DNA of 64,000 nucleotides from Fen-1273 sp963837815 (GTDB lineage: Bacteria; Bacteroidota; Ignavibacteria; UBA10030; UBA6906): assembly GCA_963837815.1 (NCBI GenBank), contig CAWIOS010000012.1, positions 496,001 to 560,000 of the forward strand. Reading direction: 5' to 3'. The position numbers and the translations under genes are program-made. Each line of letters opens with the position of its first letter. The stretch's first letter is position 1. Shown piece by piece: positions 19,601-27,834 of this stretch. The notes below the pieces were generated by a model. The model made no database searches. It was not told where the DNA came from and saw only the letters and a program-made list of their open reading frames with translations.

Positions 19601-19780
19601 GTCCGCAGCGCCGCCGAGGGTCGTCCCGACAACCAGCACGTTCGCGCCGGGGATGACATCCTTGGTGGAAGCGTCACGAATTGTCCCCACGATCTTGCCG
19701 TTTGCCGCAAGCGCCGGTGGCGTGGCGGCCACGGCAATGAGCAGCAAAAGACACAGGAAATGGTACCATCGTTGCATCAT
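16688..19780 (-). CDS. TonB-dependent outer-membrane receptor with carboxypeptidase-regulatory-like domain
   Basis: Active outer-membrane transporter of 1030 residues. The order is signal peptide (1-25), CarboxypepD_reg-like beta-sandwich (about 28-113: GKIVGTIRDAST ... GRYYIINVPPGTYALQ), a plug domain with an extended R/T-rich start and VTVMDLLNTSPSAFNGFVRG (about 148-167), and a long beta-barrel ending in EYYFGIRVDL with a terminal hydrophobic strand. A calcium-loop-like TDGNGDGYCALNEGGD occurs in the barrel. It resembles oligosaccharide (SusC-type) and Oar-like receptors, but no SusD gene follows. GGGAGGAA six bases before the ATG at 19780 supports the start. It heads the left arm under a good promoter about 225 bases upstream. 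Confidence 0.9.
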   Translation of the reverse strand: MMQRWYHFLCLLLLIAVAATPPALAANGKIVGTIRDASTKDVIPGANVLVVGTTLGGAADAQGRYYIINVPPGTYALQASAVGYGKLKIEDITVVQDQTFEMNITLTSQEVQIGEMVITAERRVVDKNRTSTKTTVTSEEIGALPTVTVMDLLNTSPSAFNGFVRGGRITETKTIIEGVDVTNQFYENAADQTNQGILLTSGGLVRPYVGELNTTEDMNFAAVEQFSLNTGAPGAENESATAGTINYSLKEGNGPLNGSIQARLSQFNGLHYAGPDVYNLDAIYFADENTTNTRLFGNRQTRDSLEAAHVAVPAGLTTNIINDSIRSGKYVYTPGRYINNNHPLLDFNGSIGGAVTDAWRFFLTGKYLDSHGYFPNERNREADFTLKTSYNITNSIKINAFGILDDKGLLFGWKNTAYWDNMRYFLEGVPKNAALDYTGSVKLTQVITPATFYEVQVSQNLHHSIYGYTDGNGDGYCALNEGGDFLTLSDTASISKYVSQAGTDLGKFFRIGDEAGPSQINTPMGIGNSQVFITRPQFIYLNQEQITRAVRGDLTSQVDYHHQIKAGFLFKYYDVSQINRNSMLGSDATDTRARLMVDNWEFFPTELSGYASDRMEYGGLVINLGLRADRFDPRAPDYANYFNLFAPDTIMVDGQLRRANVELRNSFNVPAQWFVSPRIGVSHPISETAALFYSYSRQAIPPPFSRLYSSFYTVFGAAGSIPQFNSMSQQLTKSSNYELGAQWEFLPGKLGLNFTAYMRDVQNYSPQTVTIQLSTGQTVMWFNSQYADARGVEVSLQAARQKYFDLATVSGRLNYAYTYIKASSWTGGDATKSNPTLFNAADSAKYNNTLPFTDFVYYNKVETDVSGSQSTLTGGYDRTHRITYLLSLEFPEDVILSSIGTFQSGFFYPINYPTDARVAGREFGNAPWNKMVDLKLEKGFRFNNMRFAIFAEVKNIFNWTNIIGYDNTASGAQLWEATNGQGTTLTNPYYANTVATGPDPTGLYKRAIGLDGSWFYDIPREYYFGIRVDL

Positions 19781-20010
19781 ATGGTTCCTCCCTTACTTCT
19801 GTGGTGAGTGGTACGGTGAATAATGATCCGATAGACTGCCGGAACTTTGCGCGACCGCGAACGGCCTCCGCCCCCAGGAGGGGATGAAAGCATGCGCGCG
19901 GTTCTGGAATGAACAGGTTGAGAAGTGATGCTGAAGCTGTGTGTGAATGCGTCAGGCGGAGTGCCGTGTAAGCCTGCGTTTCACTATTGGAATGGCGTTT
20001 TACCAGAGTG

Positions 20011-20039
20011 AAAATACCACAATGCCAATGCTTTGTCAA
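20011..20039 (-). promoter_or_regulatory. Sigma-70-like promoter for the TonB receptor operon
   Basis: On the minus strand a perfect TTGACA (plus 20034-20039) is separated by 17 bp from TATTTT (plus 20011-20016). A run of nine A residues directly upstream (plus 20041-20049) could act as an UP element. Transcription would start near 20004, giving a leader of about 220 nt before the ATG at 19780. I see no known riboswitch in that leader. Confidence 0.75.
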
Positions 20040-20058
20040 GTTTTTTTTTCTTCCGCCG

Positions 20059-20087
20059 TTGCGGTTTGCCGGGCCAATGCCTATGTT
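20059..20087 (+). promoter_or_regulatory. Possible promoter for the right arm
   Basis: TTGCGG at 20059-20064 and TATGTT at 20082-20087 are spaced by 17 bp on the plus strand, pointing to the gene at 20144. The start would fall near 20095, upstream of the inverted repeat at 20115-20130. Both boxes are imperfect, so this is tentative. Confidence 0.4.
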
Positions 20088-20114
20088 GTCCGGCACCTCA
20101 TGCATGGAACTGTC

Positions 20115-20130
20115 GTTTCATCTATGAAAC
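20115..20130. promoter_or_regulatory. Palindromic operator candidate between the divergent arms
   Basis: Perfect inverted repeat GTTTCAT-CT-ATGAAAC with 7-bp arms and a 2-bp centre. It lies 14 bases before the ATG at 20144, just downstream of the possible plus-strand promoter, the normal place for a repressor operator. A degenerate relative (GTTTCAC with a partly matching second half) occurs at 19978-19993, just downstream of the minus-strand promoter. The shape suits a LacI- or GntR-type regulator, but no such regulator gene is in the window. Confidence 0.55.
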
Positions 20131-20143
20131 AAAACGAGTAACC

Positions 20144-20953
20144 ATGCGCGTGCGCATCGCGCGGTCGAAGTGGGACTTCGAAGATCTTTCGCTCGACAGG
20201 TTCCTTGCAATGATCGCCGCCGCCGGGTTTGACGCGTCGGATATTCACATTCCCTCGCTCAGGGAATCCCCGGAGGAGACGAGATCCCTTCACGCCCGGC
20301 ACGGCATCGCGCTCGTGGCGATGATCACGACCGAGGGCCGGACACCGGGGGAACACTGCGCCTCCCTCGCCGGGAGCTTCGCCACGGCCGCCCGCTGCGC
20401 CCCTGTTCATATCAACTGCCACACGGGAAAAGACACGTTCTCGAAGGAGGAGAACCTCGCGGTGTTTCGCGAAGCCCTCTCTCTGTCCCGGCGCTACGGC
20501 ATTTCGGTCTCCCACGAGACGCACAGGGGCCGGGCGACGTACAGCGCCCCCGCCACGCGGGAGCTCCTCCTGGCAATGCCGGAGCTGAGGCTGACCGCCG
20601 ATTTCTCCCACTGGTGCTGTGTCCACGAGTCATTGCTCGCGGATCAGCCCGAGGCCGTGTCCCTGGCAATCGAACGGTCCGACTACATCCATGCGCGCGT
20701 CGGGCACGCGGAGGGACCCCAGGTGAGCGATCCCCGGGCCCCCGAGTGGTCCGCCGAGGTGGAAGCCCACATGGGATGGTGGCGGCGGATCGCCGGCGCG
20801 CTTCGCGCCGCCGGTCAGGAGGTGCTTTACGTGTGCCCCGAGTTCGGACCGGCGCCGTACATGAACCTCCTCCCGCGGTCCCGCACCCCCGTTGCCGACC
20901 TGTGGGATATCACGCTCTTTATGAAGGAGATCCTTACGCGGAGCCTGGAGTGA
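20144..20953 (+). CDS. Sugar phosphate isomerase/epimerase-like TIM barrel protein
   Basis: Protein of 269 residues resembling the xylose-isomerase-like TIM barrel superfamily, whose members isomerise or epimerise sugars with a divalent metal. Visible barrel-strand ends are FDASDIHIPSL, VHINCHTGKD, ISVSHETHRGRATYS, LTADFSHWCCVHE and YIHARVGHAEGPQ. The Glu in SHETH, the Asp/His in DFSHW and the His in HARVGH are likely metal ligands. It ends with CPEFGPAPYM. The ATG at 20144 fits the start of the first strand. An alternative reading that begins at 20033 runs through the promoter region and is not credible. It is the first gene of the right arm, directly after the palindrome. Confidence 0.85.
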   Translation: MRVRIARSKWDFEDLSLDRFLAMIAAAGFDASDIHIPSLRESPEETRSLHARHGIALVAMITTEGRTPGEHCASLAGSFATAARCAPVHINCHTGKDTFSKEENLAVFREALSLSRRYGISVSHETHRGRATYSAPATRELLLAMPELRLTADFSHWCCVHESLLADQPEAVSLAIERSDYIHARVGHAEGPQVSDPRAPEWSAEVEAHMGWWRRIAGALRAAGQEVLYVCPEFGPAPYMNLLPRSRTPVADLWDITLFMKEILTRSLE

Positions 20954-21001
20954 GGAACTGCTCCGCCGGCGCATAGAAAGAGTCCATAACGATCACACAG
21001 T

Positions 21002-21451
21002 ATGATAACCGCTGATCTCACAACCATCGCCGGGCGGACGTACCCCGCGCGGCGCAGGACGCAGAACCTCGTCGGGGGTGCATCCCCGATTCAGGCAGCG
21101 CATTTCTCGATGGGGTTCGTGACGCTCGAGCCATCGGGAGGACAGGTCCCGTGGCACAACCAGGAGCAGGAGGAAGTGTATTTCATCGTGGAAGGATCGG
21201 GTGAGATGTGCCTGGGAACGGAGCGGGAGACGGTACATAACGGGCAGGCGGTCTACATTCCGCCGGGCGTCTTTCACCAGCTGACGAACACGGGTCTCTC
21301 TCCCATGACGATGATCTACTGTTACGGGCCTGCCGGAGACGTGGCGCACTGGCGGCAGGAGCTCGACGGAACCCTGCCAAGGGCGGGAGAGTCCGCGCCG
21401 CCGCTCCCCGCAGGCGCAGCACCGCAATGCACGACGCCGCCGCGCCCATAG
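21002..21451 (+). CDS. Cupin-domain protein
   Basis: Small single-domain cupin of 149 residues. Motif 1 is recognisable in VPWHNQEQEEVYFIVEGSGE, with one His and a QEQEE cluster where the second His and the Glu normally stand, so metal binding may be altered. Motif 2 is GQAVYIPPGVFHQLTN. The last 25 residues are low-complexity and Pro/Ala-rich. Cupins of this kind include sugar isomerases, epimerases and sensor-like binding proteins, so the exact role is open. It follows the epimerase-like gene by 48 bases and precedes the oxidoreductase, which suggests a role in sugar handling. Confidence 0.8.
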   Translation: MITADLTTIAGRTYPARRRTQNLVGGASPIQAAHFSMGFVTLEPSGGQVPWHNQEQEEVYFIVEGSGEMCLGTERETVHNGQAVYIPPGVFHQLTNTGLSPMTMIYCYGPAGDVAHWRQELDGTLPRAGESAPPLPAGAAPQCTTPPRP

Positions 21452-21545
21452 CGGCCCCGCCCGGAGCGGCGGAACGCTTCGCACTGACATCACCGCGCTC
21501 CCTCCCCGGCTGTCAGAAGGGGGAGCGGTTCACCGGAGAAGAATC

Positions 21546-22715
21546 ATGCACACACCAATAACCCACACCGTGGGAATCGTGATGAACGGCGTGACCGGAC
21601 GAATGGGGATGAACCAGCACCTCCTCCGATCCGTTACGGCAATCATCAATCAGGGAGGGGTGATCCTTCCGGACGGGGAGCGGATCATGCCCGATCCGAT
21701 CCTCGTAGGCCGGAACGCCGACAAGCTTGAGGCGCTTGCCGCGAAGTCGGGGATCGCCCGGTGGTCGACGGACGTCCCCGCGGCGATCGCGGACCCGCGC
21801 AATACGGTCTACTTCGACGCGCAGGTGACAAACCTCCGCGTTCCCGCGGTCAGGGAGGCGATCGACGCGGGGAAGCACATCTACTGCGAAAAGCCGACGG
21901 CGCTCACGACCTCCGATGCGTACGACCTCTACGTGCGGGCAAAAGCCCGCGGCGTGAAACACGGGGTCGTGCAGGACAAGCTGTGGCTCCCGGGACTCCT
22001 GAAGCTGAAAATGCTCATTGACACGGGGTTCTTCGGCAGAATCCTCTCGGTACGGGGCGAATTCGGGTACTGGGTGTTCGAGGGGAACCCTGTCCCTTCG
22101 CAGCGCCCGTCCTGGAACTACAGAAAGGAGGACGGCGGAGGGGTCATATTCGACATGCTCTGCCACTGGCGTTACGTTCTTGACAATCTCTTCGGCAACG
22201 TCACCTCCGTGTCCTGCCTGGGGGCGACCCACATACCGGACAGATGGGATGAGCAGGGGGTCCAGTACGAGGCGACTGCAGACGACGCCGCGTATGCGAC
22301 GATGCTCCTTGCAAACGGCGTGGTGGCGCAGTTCAATTCGTCATGGACTGTCCGCGTGCGGCGGGACGACCTCCTGACACTGCAGGTGGACGGAACGAAA
22401 GGCTCGGCCGTCGCGGGACTCCGGGACTGCGTCATACAGCCGTACGAAGCGACGCCCAGGGCGGTCTGGAACCCGGACATCCCGAGTCCGATCAACTACT
22501 TCGAGAACTGGACGAAGGTCCCGGGCGGGGACGAATACGACAACGCGTTCAAGGTCCAGTGGGAGCTGTTCCTCCGCCACGTGGTGAAGGATGAGCCGTT
22601 CCGATGGGGGCTTCTGGAGGGGGCGAAGGGAGTCCAGCTCGCGGAGAAGGGGATGGAATCATGGCAGAAGCGGTCGTGGATCGACATACCGCCTCTTGAC
22701 GGAATGGACGACTGA
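21546..22715 (+). CDS. Gfo/Idh/MocA-family NAD(P)-dependent oxidoreductase
   Basis: Oxidoreductase of 389 residues. The N-terminal Rossmann part has GIVMNGVTGRMG (about 10-21), a slightly DapB-like glycine loop. The family EKP motif is at 115-117 (GKHIYCEKPTAL). The catalytic-site pair D203 and H207 sits in GGGVIFDMLCHWRYVLD. Members oxidise or reduce sugars, inositols and sugar nucleotides at one carbon using NAD(P). It is followed after five bases by the creatininase-family gene. The rare insert INQGGVILPDGERIMPDP near residues 34-51 separates strand 1 from strand 2 more than usual. Confidence 0.9.
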   Translation: MHTPITHTVGIVMNGVTGRMGMNQHLLRSVTAIINQGGVILPDGERIMPDPILVGRNADKLEALAAKSGIARWSTDVPAAIADPRNTVYFDAQVTNLRVPAVREAIDAGKHIYCEKPTALTTSDAYDLYVRAKARGVKHGVVQDKLWLPGLLKLKMLIDTGFFGRILSVRGEFGYWVFEGNPVPSQRPSWNYRKEDGGGVIFDMLCHWRYVLDNLFGNVTSVSCLGATHIPDRWDEQGVQYEATADDAAYATMLLANGVVAQFNSSWTVRVRRDDLLTLQVDGTKGSAVAGLRDCVIQPYEATPRAVWNPDIPSPINYFENWTKVPGGDEYDNAFKVQWELFLRHVVKDEPFRWGLLEGAKGVQLAEKGMESWQKRSWIDIPPLDGMDD

Positions 22716-22720
22716 CGGCC

Positions 22721-23485
22721 GTGGCGGACAGGGGCGTCATACTCGCAGACGCGGCGTACCGCGACATCAGCAGGGCGCACGTCGAAGTGGCAGTGCTCCC
22801 CTGGGGGGCAACGGAGCCGCACAACCTGCACCTGCCCTACGGCACGGACAACGTGCAGGCCGTCGAGATCGCCTCCGCCTCCGCCCGGCTGGCCGCAGAG
22901 AAGGGGGCACATGTCATTGTCCTCCCCATCATCCCGTTCGGCGTCAACACAGGGCAGATGGACCTCCCCCTGACGATCAACATGAATCCGAGCACGCAGC
23001 TCGCAGTCCTGGAGGACGTCGCCTCCTCCATCGACGCGCACGGCATCCCGAAGCTCGTCATACTCAACGGTCACGGGGGAAACGACTTCCGCCAGATGAT
23101 CCGCGAAATCCAGGGAAGGCACAGGACATACCTGTGTGCCGTCGACTGGTACCGGTCGGTCAACCGGGCCAGGTTCTTCGACGAACCGGGTGATCATGCC
23201 GACGAGTTGGAGACGAGCCTGATGATGCACATCGCACCCCGGCTCGTCTTGCCGCTCGAGGAATCGGGGAGCGGCACCATGAAGGTGCACCGGATCCGGG
23301 CGTTCCGGGAAGGGTGGGCATGGGCGCCGCGTCCGTGGACGAAAGTCTCCGCTGATACCGGGGCGGGGAATCCCCGCAAGGCCACCGCCGAAAAGGGACG
23401 AGCGTACTTCGATGCGGTCACGGACGTGCTGGCGGATTTTCTCGCCGACCTTTCCGCCGCCGACGTCAACGATATGTACGTCTGA
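22721..23485 (+). CDS. Creatininase-family amidohydrolase
   Basis: Metal-dependent amidohydrolase-like protein of 254 residues from a GTG start at 22721. Family residues are visible: E32 and H34 in LPWGATEPHNLHLPYGTD with D43, then LNGHGGND (H118) and the acidic ADELETSLMMHI helix. Known members hydrolyse creatinine, formamides in riboflavin and F420 synthesis, or lactone-like sugar derivatives. In carbohydrate clusters next to Gfo/Idh/MocA dehydrogenases they may open a lactone or cyclic amide made by the dehydrogenase, which is an inference. Only five bases separate it from the oxidoreductase stop, so the two are probably co-translated. Confidence 0.88.
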   Translation: MADRGVILADAAYRDISRAHVEVAVLPWGATEPHNLHLPYGTDNVQAVEIASASARLAAEKGAHVIVLPIIPFGVNTGQMDLPLTINMNPSTQLAVLEDVASSIDAHGIPKLVILNGHGGNDFRQMIREIQGRHRTYLCAVDWYRSVNRARFFDEPGDHADELETSLMMHIAPRLVLPLEESGSGTMKVHRIRAFREGWAWAPRPWTKVSADTGAGNPRKATAEKGRAYFDAVTDVLADFLADLSAADVNDMYV

Positions 23486-23636
23486 CCCCCCCGGGGGGAC
23501 ACGCTCTCTCTATTATATGCGGAACGGGGCGCCAGGGAGGGAACCCCTGTCCACGTGCAGACGGGCGTGTCGTGCCACGTCATGAACGTCGTCGTGGGGG
23601 GGAACCGAGATTCAACGATAGAGGACAACGCGAACG

Positions 23637-25016
23637 ATGAACTCCGGAAATGCTGACAGAGGTTCGGCACTGTATGTCGCGATGCTGAGCGCCGTCGCCG
23701 CGCTCGGCGGGCTGCTCTTCGGATACGACACGGCGGTGATCGCCGGTGCGATAGGATTCCTCCGCACCCACTTTGCGCTCGACGCCGCATCCACCGGGTG
23801 GGCCGCGTCGAGCGCGCTCCTGGGGTGCCTTATCGGGGCAGGCATCGCCGGCTCCATCGCCGACCGGATCGGACGGAAGAAAGCCCTTCTCACGGCCGCC
23901 GTCCTCTACGTCGTCTCGGGAATCTGGTCGGCGCTCCCTTCGACGATCGCCGAGTTCTCCGTGGCGCGCATACTGGGGGGTATAGGGATAGGGACCGCAT
24001 CCGTGGTCTGCCCGCTGTACATCGCGGAGATTTCCCCGGCCGCGAGACGGGGACGGCTTGTGACGTTCAACCAGCTCGCGATCGTGATCGGGATACTCGT
24101 CGTGTACTTTGTCAACTACTTCATCGCGGGGCTCGGGAGCGATTCCTGGAACGCGAGCACCGGCTGGCGGTGGATGTTCGGGTCGGCGGCGATACCGGCG
24201 ACAGTGTTTTTCTTCCTCACGCTCCTGATCCCGGAAAGCCCGCGGTGGCTTGCCGAGCACGGGAAGCACGATCAGGCTCGGCGTACGCTCGCCCGCGTCG
24301 GCGGGAGCGCTCAGGCCGACGCCGAGCTCATGGCGATCACCGAGGCGCTCCGGGAGGAGCCCGTCTCGTTCGGGGGACTTCTGAAGCCGGGATTCCGCAC
24401 GGCGTTTCTCATCGCCGCCGTTCTCGCAATCCTCCAGCAGGTGACGGGAATCAACGTCTTCATGTATTATACGCCGGAGATATTCAAGCAGCTCGGATCC
24501 GGCACGAACACGGCGCTCCTTGAGACAATCTCGGTGGGAGGGATGAACCTGCTCTTCACGCTCGTCGCATTGAGGCTCGTCGACAGGTTCGGCCGGAAGC
24601 CGCTGATGATCATCGGCGCCGCCGGGATGACCCTTGCACACGCGGGGCTCGGCATCGCGGCGTACAACAACATACTCGGGACGTGGGTGCTCGTTCTCGT
24701 ACTTGGATTCATCGCGTTCTTCGCGATGTCGCTCGGGCCCATCGTCTGGATCATCATCGCGGAGGTGTTTCCCACGAGGATACGGGGACGGGGAATGGCG
24801 ATCGCCTCCCTTCTCCTCTGGGGAACGAACTACGTGGTCTCGCAGACGTTTCCGATGATCAATGAATCGCCATGGCTCGTGGCGACGTTCGGCCATGCGT
24901 TTCCGTTCATGCTGTACGGGTCGTTCTGCCTCCTGACCGTGTTCTTCGTCCTTTTCGTCGTCCCCGAGACAAAGGGGAAGTCGCTCGAGGAAATCGAGAA
25001 ACTCTGGAAGCGCTGA
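23637..25016 (+). CDS. MFS sugar porter (XylE/GLUT-like)
   Basis: Twelve-helix inner-membrane proton:sugar symporter or facilitator, 459 residues. The sugar-porter signatures are complete: GYDTAVIAGA in TM1, DRIGRKKALL after TM2, IPESPRWLAEHGK at the end of TM6, QQVTGINVFMYYTPEIF in TM7 (QQxxGxNxxxYY), DRFGRKPLMI, and PETKGKSLEEIE at the C-terminus. The substrate is most likely a free hexose or pentose released by the surrounding glycosidases. The gene is preceded by a 151-bp gap without a clear promoter and is followed after 14 bases by a glycosidase. Confidence 0.93.
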   Translation: MNSGNADRGSALYVAMLSAVAALGGLLFGYDTAVIAGAIGFLRTHFALDAASTGWAASSALLGCLIGAGIAGSIADRIGRKKALLTAAVLYVVSGIWSALPSTIAEFSVARILGGIGIGTASVVCPLYIAEISPAARRGRLVTFNQLAIVIGILVVYFVNYFIAGLGSDSWNASTGWRWMFGSAAIPATVFFFLTLLIPESPRWLAEHGKHDQARRTLARVGGSAQADAELMAITEALREEPVSFGGLLKPGFRTAFLIAAVLAILQQVTGINVFMYYTPEIFKQLGSGTNTALLETISVGGMNLLFTLVALRLVDRFGRKPLMIIGAAGMTLAHAGLGIAAYNNILGTWVLVLVLGFIAFFAMSLGPIVWIIIAEVFPTRIRGRGMAIASLLLWGTNYVVSQTFPMINESPWLVATFGHAFPFMLYGSFCLLTVFFVLFVVPETKGKSLEEIEKLWKR

Positions 25017-25030
25017 AGGGGAAGGAACCG

Positions 25031-27643
25031 ATGCACAGGCCGCAGCGTCTGATTCTCCCCGCCATTGCGGCGATCGCACTCCTCCGTTGCTCCGCGCCCG
25101 CACAGGAGAGACCTCCCGCCGTCGATTTCCGTTATGCCCCCGCAACGCACCTCACGGCGATCTGTTTCCCGTCGGACTGGCTGAAGACCGTGATCACCGA
25201 GCGCGGATCGCTCGGGTACGATTTCGGTCCCGGACCGTACACCCGCCCGCTCACGGAAATTGCACTCGGAGCGAAGGAGGTATCCCTTTCGCCGGCAGCC
25301 CCTTCAATACGGGATCCCCGCGTCCCCGTCGCAACCCTGCGCCTGAATGGAATCGGCGCCGGCGCAACGCTGGAGGAGTTTGCGCTGGACGGAAATTCGG
25401 CCGCTCCCCCCTCCCCGGCGTTCGATTCGGGAAGGATCCGCCGCGAGGGAGGGCTCACGGGCGCCGCCGGCTGGGCGTCTCCCCCTCCCGCATGCGATCC
25501 CGCGTTCCGGAACGTTGCATGGGGGACGAACAGGCCGGTGCTCTACCGCGTCCGCGTCGCGCCGGGGAGCGCGCGGCGGATTGCGCTCGGCCTTTGCGAG
25601 GCATACAAGACGACGAGAGGCCAGAGGGTACTCGAGCTGCGCGTCGAGGGGGGAGCGCCCCTGACAGTCGACGCGCTGAGGGACAACGAGAGAAACAGGC
25701 CGTACGTCTATTTCATCGACGGGCGGGACGAGAACGGGGACGGAGAAATCACGGTCGAAGTACACGCTTCCCCCCAGGGTGTCGACCCGAACGTGATACT
25801 CAACGCGTTCTGGGTGTTCCCTGCAGGCACGCCGATCACGGAAGACGAAGTCATCCGCGGGGAGGGTTCCCGGAGGGCCGAGATCGCATGGAGCTGCGGG
25901 CTGGAGAACGAAATGGGAGCGGCCTCCACGCGCGTGGACGGGATTCGCGCGACGTATACGGGGAAAGCGATCACGCCGACAGTCATCATCCGCACCGGGC
26001 GGACAGTATCATTTCACGACGGTGCACTGGGAAGCCCGGGGCGTCCATGGATTGTCGCGCGTCCCCGGTTCACCCGGGCAACGAGAGAGGGGAACACGTG
26101 GGAGCTCGAGCTTCCGTTCGGAACCGTGCGGGCCGACGTGTACGTCCTTTACGGCGGGGACCCCCGGGCCACGGCAGCACGGCTGCCGGACCTGGATGCG
26201 GCACTGAAGGAGACGGAGAGGTACTGGAAGACGGAGGCGGGACTCCCGTTCGGGAGGATCACGGTCCCGGACAGCGGCATACAATACGTCCTTGATGCGA
26301 GCATACGCGATTTTTACCAGATCGCGGAACGGGTCGACCGAGGATTCCAGTTCCAGCCAGGGCCGAGCGTCTACCGTGGACTCTGGATCCATGATGCGAC
26401 ATGGGACGTGCAGGCCGCGCTGGCGCTCTCGGACACGGCGTCGACGCGCGCGTGCGTTGAATCGATGCTCCGGTTCCAGCAAGCGGACGGCCGGATATTC
26501 CTGAGCGAGCCATTCCCGATGATGCGCGAGACCCCCCTCACGCTCTATTCGCTCTGCCGGTACGCCTCCGTGTCGGGCGACATCGCCTGGCTGAAGAACA
26601 GGTTCAACGACGTGAGCGCGGCGGTCGGATGGATACGGAGGACGCGTGCTCTGACGCTCGGCGATCACGCTTCGGCGACGTACGGGCTCTTCCCCCCGGG
26701 GTTCACAGACGGCGGCATCGGCGGTATGTCCGCGGAGTACGGAACGACATTCTGGGCATTGACTGCCCTCAAGTCGGCGGCGGACGCGGCCTCCGCGCTG
26801 GGCCTGAAGGACAGTGCCCGTTCGTGGGAAACTCTCCGGCTGGATCTCATGAAATCATTCAGGAAGGCGTCGGCGCGCGACAACCGCCGGGATTCGTACG
26901 GCAACCTCTACCTCCCGATGAGGGTCGGCGACACATCGCAGCGCGATAATCCCTCAACAGGCAAACTGGGGAATACTCGACGCGCAGGCGTTCGGGGATC
27001 TCTTCCTGCCCGCGGACCCGCTTCTGAACGGGACGCTCGCAATGCTCGATTCGAGAATGACCGAGGGGGTGCATAAGGACGTGGGATGGCTGAAGGGGGG
27101 GCGTGTGGCCCTTCTTTACCGCGCAGGAGGGAATCGTGCACGTGTACCAGAGGAACTACGCACGCGCGGCGGCGAACCTGTACGCGGTCGCAAACCATGC
27201 CTCGCCGCTCGGCACCTGGCTGGAAGAGCAGCTCCCCCGCTCCGCGGGGACACGGACATCGGGAGACGCATCCGATGCGACGGCGGGGGCGCTCTTCATA
27301 CTTCTCCTTCGCGACCTGATCGTCACCGACAGGACGAATACGCTTGAGATACTGGGGGGCGTTCCACCCTCCTGGTACAGGAGCGGGGCGCGGCTTGCCC
27401 TGAACGGGGTGCTGACGGATTTCGGCCCGCTCACGCTCGACTTGAGCGTTTCCCCGGGGGGGGAGTCATGCACGCTCGACTCCTCCCCCCTTTCACGCGG
27501 AAAGGGGGCGAGAGTCCGCGTCATGTTGGACGGGGCTCAAGAACGCGGGGTTCACCCTTCCTGACGGGACGGAACTTCCGGCGTCCATCTGGATACCCGC
27601 GGACCTCCCGATCCGGATGTCATTCGCGGCGGCGCACCGATGA
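25031..27643 (+). pseudogene. Secreted alpha/alpha-barrel glycosidase-like gene with three frame disruptions
   Basis: From the ATG at 25031 (GAAGGAA upstream) the frame encodes a signal peptide (MHRPQRLILPAIAAIALLRC), a beta-rich N-terminal part with a calcium-loop-like DENGDGEIT, and a toroid with YRGLWIHDATWDVQAALALS (a W-x-x-D motif) and FPPGFTDGGIGG. Coding then jumps frame near 26950, near the G7 run at 27095-27101 and near the G4 run at 27532-27535, each as if one base were extra. The joined product keeps sensible sequence across every jump (QQANWGILDAQAFGDLFLPA, then GGVWPFFTAQEGIVHVYQRN, then LKNAGFTLPDGTELPASIWI) and totals about 869 residues, ending at TGA 27641-27643. The true end is uncertain, because a further in-frame-like stretch (IKRYDRLKGVETH) lies just beyond. 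Confidence 0.7.
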
Positions 27644-27834
27644 GGACGCGCGCGTTCATCCGGACCGCGGCGGGGGGGGCTCCCCCGGGTACCTCCCCCT
27701 CCCCTCATCAAGCGGTACGACAGGCTGAAGGGGGTGGAAACTCACGTGAAGAAGGGGTAGAGATTTCTTATTCTGGAGTAATCGCCCCAACCCGAATCCG
27801 CGTGCAGGACGCTTTCAACAGGAAAGGAATGGCA

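Noticed and set aside
19781..20003. Riboswitch in the long leader of the TonB receptor
   Set aside because: The leader is long, but I see no conserved aptamer core and no hairpin with a T-run before the start codon.
27468..27728. Separate 86-codon gene after the disrupted glycosidase
   Set aside because: It has no recognisable product and overlaps the restored C-terminus. It is probably a by-product of the frame jumps, although part of it (DEDARVHPDRGGG) could belong to the true tail.
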